NCBI RefSeq assembly: GCF_009823805.1
Contig: NZ_WUEK01000003.1
Coordinates: forward strand, 248,001-312,000
From: Nocardioides flavescens
GTDB lineage: Bacteria; Actinomycetota; Actinomycetes; Propionibacteriales; Nocardioidaceae
Reading direction: 5' to 3'
DNA length: 64,000 nucleotides
Of the stretch, positions 59,005 through 64,000 are shown piece after piece; position 1 is the stretch's first letter, and every line of letters begins with the position of its first letter. A model generated the notes under the pieces. It had not been told where the DNA came from and did no database searches. It saw only the letters and a list, made by a program, of their open reading frames with translations. Position numbers and translations under genes: made by a program.

Positions 59005-59733
59005 GTGAGCGCAGACCCCTTGTCGTGGCTGATCTCGCTGGAGGGCGTGCCGTCCGCGTTCGCCGCCGCTCGCGACGGCATCGACGTGGTGCTGCGCGAC
59101 CGCGGCCTGCGGCGGACCTCGCCCGAGAGCACAGGTGAGTCGCTGCTGCGCGGGGCGCACGCCTCGGCCGTGCTGGAGGGTTCGGCGTCGTCGCTGGCCG
59201 ACGTGCGCGCGGGGGAGGTCGACGCCGTGGCCGCCGACGCCGTACGGGTCTCCACCGCCCTGCTCGGGCTCGCCCCCACGCTGTCGCGCTCGCCCCTGCA
59301 GGCGCTCGCCCGCCTGCACACCCTCGCCGCCACCGGGTCCGTCGACGACACCGAGCTCGGTCGCCCTCGCGACGCCGGCGCCGCCGAGCGGCTCCAGGCC
59401 CTGGCGCGGCTGCTGTCCGGCGGCACCGAGGTGCCGGCGCTCGTCCTCGCCGCGGTCGTGCACGCCGACCTCGCCACCGCGGCGCCGTTCGCCTCCCACA
59501 ACGGACTCGTCGCCCGCGCCGCCGAGCGCCTCGTGCTCGTCGCCAAGGGCGTCGACGAGAAGTCGCTGACCGTCCCGGAGGCGGCCCACCTCGCGCTGCG
59601 CGCGGAGTACGAGTCCAACCTGCGCGGCTACCGCGACGGCGGTCGCAACGGCGTCCACGCCTGGCTGCTGTACGCCGCCGAGGCGTTCGCCGCCGGAGCC
59701 GAGGCGAGCCCGCTGCGCCGCGAGGCGGAGTAG
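59005..59733 (+). CDS. Fic-like protein with degenerate active site (Rv3662c-like)
   Basis: Protein of 242 residues. Residues 54-59 (SAVLEG) match the Fic inhibitory motif (S/T)xxxE(G/N). The catalytic motif HPFx(D/E)GNGRxxR is recognisable at 160-171 as APFASHNGLVAR: Pro, Phe, Asn, Gly and the final Arg are kept, but the catalytic His is Ala160 and the first Arg is Leu168, so AMPylation is improbable. GTG 59005 has a -10 TAGCGT (58992-58997) seven bases upstream. The position beside the HAD/ssd/tad genes matches Rv3662c. Confidence 0.72.
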   Translation: MSADPLSWLISLEGVPSAFAAARDGIDVVLRDRGLRRTSPESTGESLLRGAHASAVLEGSASSLADVRAGEVDAVAADAVRVSTALLGLAPTLSRSPLQALARLHTLAATGSVDDTELGRPRDAGAAERLQALARLLSGGTEVPALVLAAVVHADLATAAPFASHNGLVARAAERLVLVAKGVDEKSLTVPEAAHLALRAEYESNLRGYRDGGRNGVHAWLLYAAEAFAAGAEASPLRREAE

Positions 59734-59741
59734 TCGCCGCA

Positions 59742-59816
59742 CCGGTGGTCGAGGAAGGACGAAGTCCTGTCGTCCCCGGTGGTTGCGGAAGGACGAAGTT
59801 CTGTCTCGAAACCACC
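59742..59816. repeat. Modular inverted-repeat element, solo right arm (copy E)
   Basis: Two 34-bp units: CCGGTGGTCGAGGA with hairpin AGGACGAAGTCCT, then CCGGTGGTTGCGGA with AGGACGAAGTTCT, closed by GTCTCGAAACCACC. It lies just beyond the Fic-like gene. Confidence 0.85.
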
Positions 59817-59819
59817 TCT

Positions 59820-60060
59820 ACACCTGCAGTGCCGGGGGCCACGGGAGACCGCAGACCCTCCCCAAGATCCTCCTGATCCGACCCCGTTTCAAGGGGTTGA
59901 TGTGGCCTGGGAGCGGGCGTACAAAGGAGTCACAACTCCAGACGTACACGGGCAGCCGGTACCCACGCGGCGATCTCCCTTCGAGAAGGGCGCACGCCTC
60001 CGGAACAGCTCCGGGGCGGCACTTGTGGATGCACGCCTGGTAGCCGGGCGCACGTGTCAG
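59820..60060. ncRNA. Candidate Ms1/MTS2823 (scr3559)-type structured RNA
   Basis: No coding frame here is credible, yet the region is rich in hairpins: CCCTT-CGAG-AAGGG, CCGGA-ACAGC-TCCGG, ACCCC-GTTTCAA-GGGGT and GGAGT-CACA-ACTCC, with a long-range closing stem AGTGCCG (59828-59834)/CGGCACT (60017-60023). The gap between the Rv3662c- and Rv3661-type genes is where mycobacteria encode the very abundant 6S-like MTS2823/Ms1 RNA, which binds core RNA polymerase. Synteny suggests minus-strand transcription, but I cannot fix the strand or the ends. Confidence 0.5.
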
Positions 60061-60061
60061 C

Positions 60062-60096
60062 GGTGGCACCCGAGGTCCTGCACCTCGGGTGCCACC
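60062..60096. terminator. 15-bp perfect hairpin next to the HAD gene
   Basis: Arms GGTGGCACCCGAGGT (60062-60076) and ACCTCGGGTGCCACC (60082-60096) around CCTGC. It begins 31 bases after the HAD-phosphatase stop on the minus strand, so it is most likely that gene's terminator, or the 3' hairpin of a plus-strand RNA. Confidence 0.75.
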
Positions 60097-60127
60097 AGCA
60101 CGTCCGGGGTCCTCACTGGTCCAGCCG

Positions 60128-60916
60128 TCAGCGGCGGCGGCGGGCACTGGCCCAGAGCACGCCGCCCACGGCCACCGCGCCGCCGACCGCGAGCGCGGCC
60201 AGGGTGGGTACGACCGCGACCCGACTGCGCAGGGTCACCGGCTCGGTGAAGACCAGCACGGGCCAGCCGCGGGCCCGCGCCGTACGCCGCAGCTCGCGGT
60301 CGGGGTTGACCGCGAACGGGTGCCCCACCGCCTCTAGCATCGGTACGTCGGTGATCGAGTCGCTGTAGGCGTAGCACCGCTCGAGGTCGTAGCCGCGCTC
60401 GGCGGCGAGCTCCTCGATCGCGCGGGCCTTCTCCTCGGCGTAGACGTAGACGTCGATCTCGCCGGTGTAGCGCCCGTCGCGCTCCTGCAGCCGCGTGGCG
60501 ACGACCAGGTCGGCCCCGAGCATCGCGCCGATCGGCTCGACGACCTCGGTGCCGCTCGCGGAGACGATGACGACGTCGCGCCCGGCGGCGTGGTGCTCCT
60601 CGATGAGGCTCACCGCTTCGTCGTAGACCAGGGGGTCGACGACGTTGTGCAGCGTGTCGGCGACGATGTCGCGCACGGTGGCGACGTCCCAGCCCGCCAC
60701 GAGCTGCGACATGAACAGCCGCATCTTCTCCATCTGGTCGTGGTCGGCACCGCCCACGAGGTAGACGAACTGGGCGTAGGCCGTGCGCAGGACCGCGCGC
60801 CGGTTGATGAGGCCGCCGGCCTGGAACGGCCGGCTGAAGGCGAGGGTGCTCGACTTGGCGATGATCGTCTTGTCGAGGTCGAAGAAGGCCGCCGTGCGGA
60901 GCGACGGGTCGGCCAT
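60128..60916 (-). CDS. HAD-IB phosphatase, SerB-like, with C-terminal membrane anchor (Rv3661-like)
   Basis: Phosphatase of 262 residues: motif I FFDLDKTII (Asp13, Asp15), motif II VIVSASG, motif III Lys region and motif IV YSDSITDVPML. A transmembrane helix near 235-255 (VVPTLAALAVGGAVAVGGVLW) and RRRR end tether it to the membrane. Streptomyces homologues affect morphological differentiation. ATG 60916 has a -10 TACGAT six bases upstream. Divergent from ssd as in mycobacteria. Confidence 0.88.
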   Translation of the reverse strand: MADPSLRTAAFFDLDKTIIAKSSTLAFSRPFQAGGLINRRAVLRTAYAQFVYLVGGADHDQMEKMRLFMSQLVAGWDVATVRDIVADTLHNVVDPLVYDEAVSLIEEHHAAGRDVVIVSASGTEVVEPIGAMLGADLVVATRLQERDGRYTGEIDVYVYAEEKARAIEELAAERGYDLERCYAYSDSITDVPMLEAVGHPFAVNPDRELRRTARARGWPVLVFTEPVTLRSRVAVVPTLAALAVGGAVAVGGVLWASARRRR

Positions 60917-61016
60917 GGCTTCATCGTATTGACCGCGAGGCGTCCACAGGGCGCCTTGGTGGGACCGTCCTCCACAGGTCGCGTCGCAGCTCGCCCGGAC
61001 GGAGGCCGCCGCGGCC

Positions 61017-62087
61017 ATGGTGGACGGCATGGATCCCGCCCTCGCGCTGACCTCCGACCCCCTCCTCGCCGACGAGCTCGGCCGCCTCGCCGCCGCGGCC
61101 GGGGTGCCGCTGCGGCTCGTCGCCGACGGTTTCGCCGGCGGCGCGGCCGATCGAACGCTGGCCGCCTGGTCGAGCGCGCCGCTGGTGCTGGTGGGTGCGG
61201 ACCGTGCGGCGGAGCTCGCCGCGCTCGCGCCCGCGCGGCGACCGGGCGTGCTGGTCGTGTGCTGGTCTCCGCCGCCCGACGGGGCGTTCCGCGACGCACT
61301 GCTCCTCGGCGCCGAGCGGGTCCTCGAGCTGCCGGCGGCGGCGCCTTGGGTCACCGAGGCGCTGATCGACCTCGGCGAGGCGGGCCGTGGCGACGGCGCG
61401 CTGCTCGGGGTGCTCGGCGGCTCGGGCGGCGCTGGGGCGACCACCCTGGCCTGCGCGCTCGCCCAGGTCGCGGCGGAGCGCGGGCCGACCCTGCTCGTCG
61501 ACCTCGACCCGCTGGGGCCGGGGTGCGAGCGGATGCTGGCCCTCGACGCGCAGCCCGGCGTGCGGTGGGACTCGCTCGGCCGCGCCTCGGGGCGGCTCTC
61601 CGCGCGCTCGCTGCGCGAGGCCGTGCCGCGCGGTGACGGTCCGGGGGTCCTCGGCTTCACCGCGCATCCCCTGCCGCTCGAGGCCTCCGCGGTGCGCGAG
61701 GCGCTCTCGGCCGCGCGGCGCGGCCACGACACCGTCGTCGTCGACCTCCCCCGTGCCGGCGGCACCGAGGAGACGCTCGCCCGCTGCGACCTCGTGGTGC
61801 TCGTCGTCGTGCCGTCGTACGCCGGCGTCACCGCGGCGGCCCGCCGACTGGCCGCGGTGGCCGACCCGTCGCGCGTCGGTCTGGTCGTGCGGGGGAGGGG
61901 TGCCGACCCGGCACGCGTCGCCGACCTCGTCGGGGCGCCGGCCCTGGCGGTCATGCCCGACCAGCGCGGTCTCGACGAGGCGCTCGACCTCGGTCTGGGT
62001 CCGGTGCGCTCGCGCCGCTCGCCCCTCGCGCGCGCGGCCCGGGCCGTCCTCGCCGCCGCCACCGACCCCGGGGCGGTGGCGGCGTGA
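61017..62087 (+). CDS. ssd: Septum site-determining protein Ssd (CpaE/MinD-like)
   Basis: Protein of 356 residues: an N-terminal receiver-like region (1-115) and a MinD/ParA-like domain. Its Walker A is degenerate, GGSGGAGATT (134-143): the P-loop lysine is Ala141 and the signature lysine is Ser136, as known for actinobacterial Ssd/CpaE proteins. It is first in the tad (Flp pilus-type) operon; in M. tuberculosis Ssd influences septation. Stop overlaps tadA. Confidence 0.88.
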   Translation: MVDGMDPALALTSDPLLADELGRLAAAAGVPLRLVADGFAGGAADRTLAAWSSAPLVLVGADRAAELAALAPARRPGVLVVCWSPPPDGAFRDALLLGAERVLELPAAAPWVTEALIDLGEAGRGDGALLGVLGGSGGAGATTLACALAQVAAERGPTLLVDLDPLGPGCERMLALDAQPGVRWDSLGRASGRLSARSLREAVPRGDGPGVLGFTAHPLPLEASAVREALSAARRGHDTVVVDLPRAGGTEETLARCDLVVLVVVPSYAGVTAAARRLAAVADPSRVGLVVRGRGADPARVADLVGAPALAVMPDQRGLDEALDLGLGPVRSRRSPLARAARAVLAAATDPGAVAA

Positions 62088-63244
62088 GCGTCGCCGAGCT
62101 CGAGCCGGGGCTGCTCGACCGGGTGCGGGCCCGACTGGCCGACCGGCCCGGCGAGCTCACCCCGCACCGCGTCGCCGAGGCGCTGCGCGAGGCCGGGCGA
62201 CCCGTGGGGGACGCCACGGTCCTGAGCGTCTACGAGTCGCTGCGGCGCGACGTCGTCGGCGCAGGGCCGCTGGAGCCGCTGCTGCGGCTGCCCGGGGTCA
62301 CCGACGTGCTCGTCAACGGCCCCGACCACGTCTACGTCGACCGCGGCGAGGGCCTCGAGCCGACCTCGGTGCGCTTCCCCGACGATGCGGCGGTGCGCCG
62401 GCTGGCCCAGCGGCTGGCGGCGCTCGCCGGGCGGCGGCTCGACGACGCGGCGCCCTTCGCCGACCTGCGGCTGCCGGACGGGTCGCGCTTCCACGCGGTC
62501 CTGGCTCCGGTGGCGCGACCCGGCACCACCATCTCGTTGCGCGTCCCGGCGGCGCGGGCGCTGCGGCTCGACGACCTCGTCGCCGCCGGGTCGCTGAGCG
62601 GCCCGGGCGCCGAGCTGCTCCGGGCGCTCGTCGCCTCGCGGGCGGCCTTCCTGGTCAGCGGCGGCACCGGCGGCGGCAAGACGACGCTCCTCGCGGCGCT
62701 GCTCTCGATCGTCGAGCCGGCCGAGCGGCTCGTGCTCGTGGAGGACGCCTCCGAGCTGCGCCCCGACCATCCACACGTCGTGGGGCTCGAGGGTCGGCCG
62801 GCCAACGTCGAGGGAGCCGGGGCGATCGACCTGCGGGTGCTCGTCCGCCAGGCGCTGCGGATGCGACCGGACCGTCTTGTCGTCGGTGAGGTGCGCGGCG
62901 GGGAGGTGGTGGAGCTCCTGGCCGCGCTCAACACCGGCCACGAGGGCGGCTGCGGCACGATCCACGCCAACTCCGCGAGTGCCGTACCCGCGCGCGTGGA
63001 GGCCCTCGCCCTCGCCGCGGGGCTCGACCGCGCGGCCGTGCACAGCCAGCTCGCCTCGGGTCTCGCCGTGGTCCTGCACGTCGCGCGCGGGCGCGACGGC
63101 GTGCGGCGGCTCGCCGAGGTCGGCGTGCTCGACCGCGGGACGGACGGCCTCGTCACGGTGGTGCCGGCGGTCACCGCCGGGGCCGACGGCGGACTGCACG
63201 AGGGGCCAGGTGCCGGGGCGCTCGCCGAGGTGCTGGCCCGGTGA
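62084..63244 (+). CDS. tadA: TadA/CpaF secretion ATPase
   Basis: Type II/IV secretion ATPase of 386 residues that powers assembly of tad/Flp-type pili. Walker A GGTGGGKTTL (about 191), Asp box LVLVEDASELR, Walker B-like DRLVVGEVRGGEVVELL and His box NTGHEGGCGTIHANS. GTG 62084 overlaps ssd; its stop overlaps tadB. Confidence 0.93.
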   Translation: MSVAELEPGLLDRVRARLADRPGELTPHRVAEALREAGRPVGDATVLSVYESLRRDVVGAGPLEPLLRLPGVTDVLVNGPDHVYVDRGEGLEPTSVRFPDDAAVRRLAQRLAALAGRRLDDAAPFADLRLPDGSRFHAVLAPVARPGTTISLRVPAARALRLDDLVAAGSLSGPGAELLRALVASRAAFLVSGGTGGGKTTLLAALLSIVEPAERLVLVEDASELRPDHPHVVGLEGRPANVEGAGAIDLRVLVRQALRMRPDRLVVGEVRGGEVVELLAALNTGHEGGCGTIHANSASAVPARVEALALAAGLDRAAVHSQLASGLAVVLHVARGRDGVRRLAEVGVLDRGTDGLVTVVPAVTAGADGGLHEGPGAGALAEVLAR

Positions 63245-64000
63245 CCCTCCTCGCCGCGCTGGCCACGGCCGCCGCGGTGGCGCTGCTCCTCCCGGGGCCG
63301 CCCGCGCTGCCCCGGCCGCGCCGGACGGACCACGCCACCTCGACGAGGCGTCCGCTCCTGCTCGCCGGTGCGGCGCTCGCGGCCGTGGTGATCGGGCTGC
63401 CCCCGGGGTGGCTGGTGCCGGCGGTGGTGGTGCTCGCGGCCGGAGTGGGCGGGTGGCGGCTGTGGGGTCGGCGCGGGCAGCGACGGGCGGCCGAGGCCAC
63501 CGGTCGCCGGGTGCTCGAGACGTGCGAACAGCTCGGGGCCGAGCTGAGCGCGGGGCAGCCCCCGGGGGCCGCGCTCGCGCGGGCGGCGACCGACTGGCCC
63601 GACCTCGCCCCGGTGGCGGAGTCGTTCCGGGTCGGGGCCGACGTGCCCGCGGCCCTGCGCGCGGTGTCGCTCCGCCCCGGTGCGAGCGACCTGCGGCTGC
63701 TCGCGGCAGCGTGGCACGTCGCGCACCGCACCGGTCAGGGGCTCGCCGACGCGGTGGACCGGGTGGCTCGCGACCTGGTCGCCAGCCGGGCGACCCAGCG
63801 CCTGGTCGACGGCGAGCTGGCCTCGGCCCGCGCGACCGCGAGGTTGGTCGCCGCACTGCCCGTGGCGGCTCTGGCCATGGGTTCCGGCGTCGGCGGGGAC
63901 CCGCTCGGCTTCCTGATCGCGACCCCGGCGGGTTGGCTCTGTCTCGCCGCCGGCCTCACCTGCGGGCTCGGCGGCCTGTGGTGGATCGAGGCGCTCGCGC
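63241..64000 (+). CDS. tadB: TadB-like membrane protein of the tad locus, partial
   Basis: The window ends inside this gene after 253 codons. N-terminal helix 1-18, second pair about 35-62, and a cytoplasmic T2SSF-type region (LETCEQLGAELSAGQPPGAAL, GQGLADAVDRVARDL), then further helices from about 200. TadB is the inner-membrane platform working with TadA. GTG 63241 overlaps tadA. Confidence 0.88.
   Translation, partial: MTLLAALATAAAVALLLPGPPALPRPRRTDHATSTRRPLLLAGAALAAVVIGLPPGWLVPAVVVLAAGVGGWRLWGRRGQRRAAEATGRRVLETCEQLGAELSAGQPPGAALARAATDWPDLAPVAESFRVGADVPAALRAVSLRPGASDLRLLAAAWHVAHRTGQGLADAVDRVARDLVASRATQRLVDGELASARATARLVAALPVAALAMGSGVGGDPLGFLIATPAGWLCLAAGLTCGLGGLWWIEALA

Noticed and set aside
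59779..60249. Plus-strand frame of 156 codons over the intergenic gap
   Set aside because: It begins in the repeat element, crosses the perfect hairpin and runs antisense into the HAD gene; composition is not protein-like.
60128..63856. Very long minus-strand frame of 1242 codons through ssd and tadA
   Set aside because: Only the first 262 codons from ATG 60916 encode a real protein; the rest is an antisense shadow typical of high-GC DNA, with Arg/Pro/Ala-rich composition and no motifs.

Overview
The window is very GC-rich DNA with dense, closely packed genes, many GTG starts, 4-bp GTGA/ATGA stop-start overlaps inside operons, and -10 boxes sitting 6-7 bases upstream of start codons (leaderless promoters). 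Together with WhiB, MarP, Ssd/TadA and PonA2 orthologues this points to an actinobacterium; a member of the Nocardioidaceae is my best guess (inference). The backbone matches the gene order known from Mycobacterium tuberculosis Rv3682 to Rv3658c: ponA2, whiB4, two Get3/ArsA ATPases, RidA, a metallo-beta-lactamase-fold protein, crp, nth, a thioredoxin-like lipoprotein, a NUDIX hydrolase, marP, a holin-like membrane protein, acs, a Fic-like protein, a HAD phosphatase, ssd, tadA and tadB.

Layout. 1-3859: cell-wall synthase, redox regulator WhiB4 and the ATPase pair. 3915-6194: IclR regulator divergent from a succinyl-CoA:3-ketoacid CoA-transferase (scoAB). 6372-8689: DUF4177, RidA, NUDIX and MBL-fold genes. 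8746-10458: an unusual CapA + M15 peptidase lipoprotein. 10446-14132: an AraC/VirS-like regulator divergent from a Baeyer-Villiger monooxygenase and a zinc alcohol dehydrogenase. 14354-18399: crp divergent from the nth-thioredoxin-NUDIX-marP operon. 18410-23563: hydrolase, holin-like protein, FMN 2-hydroxyacid oxidase divergent from a DUF1232 gene, and an ECF sigma/anti-sigma-like pair. 23602-25590: acs. 25709-30337: a WXG100-like/lipase fusion with small neighbours, and a DUF222-HNH gene with the remnant of a second copy. 30385-36218: two cation/acetate symporters with their small membrane partners and a LytS/LytTR two-component system.

36936-55158 is a nitrogen-acquisition region of about 18 kb. 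It holds a nitrate transporter, assimilatory nitrate reductase, an electron-transfer flavoprotein, nirBD, a HemD-like/winged-helix regulator (NnaR type) and a sirohydrochlorin chelatase, all on the plus strand. Convergent to these, on the minus strand, is a long run containing two paralogous copies of a three-gene heme-dependent N-demethylase module (DUF3445 alpha subunit, flavin/[2Fe-2S] reductase, DmmA-like zinc-ribbon protein), led by an EutQ-like cupin and followed by amt, glnK and an XRE-cupin regulator. The logic would be oxidation of methylated amines to release methylamine or ammonium, and nitrate reduction to ammonium, with Amt/PII in the same transcription run.

55393-58968 holds two exported proteins (one with Ig-like repeats) and a methyltransferase. 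59005-64000 returns to the core: Fic-like protein, an intergenic region whose position matches the abundant Ms1/MTS2823 (scr3559) RNA, HAD phosphatase, ssd, tadA and tadB (cut by the window end).

Five intergenic loci (6195, 14140, 28052, 36735, 59742) carry the same modular inverted repeat: constant GTGGTTTCGAGAC ends, a constant TCCTCAACCACCGGGG segment and a side hairpin whose sequence is swapped between copies while its base pairing is kept. I regard this repeat family, the duplicated N-demethylase modules beside amt-glnK, and the shared bidirectional -10 element at 21064-21070 as the most interesting features.
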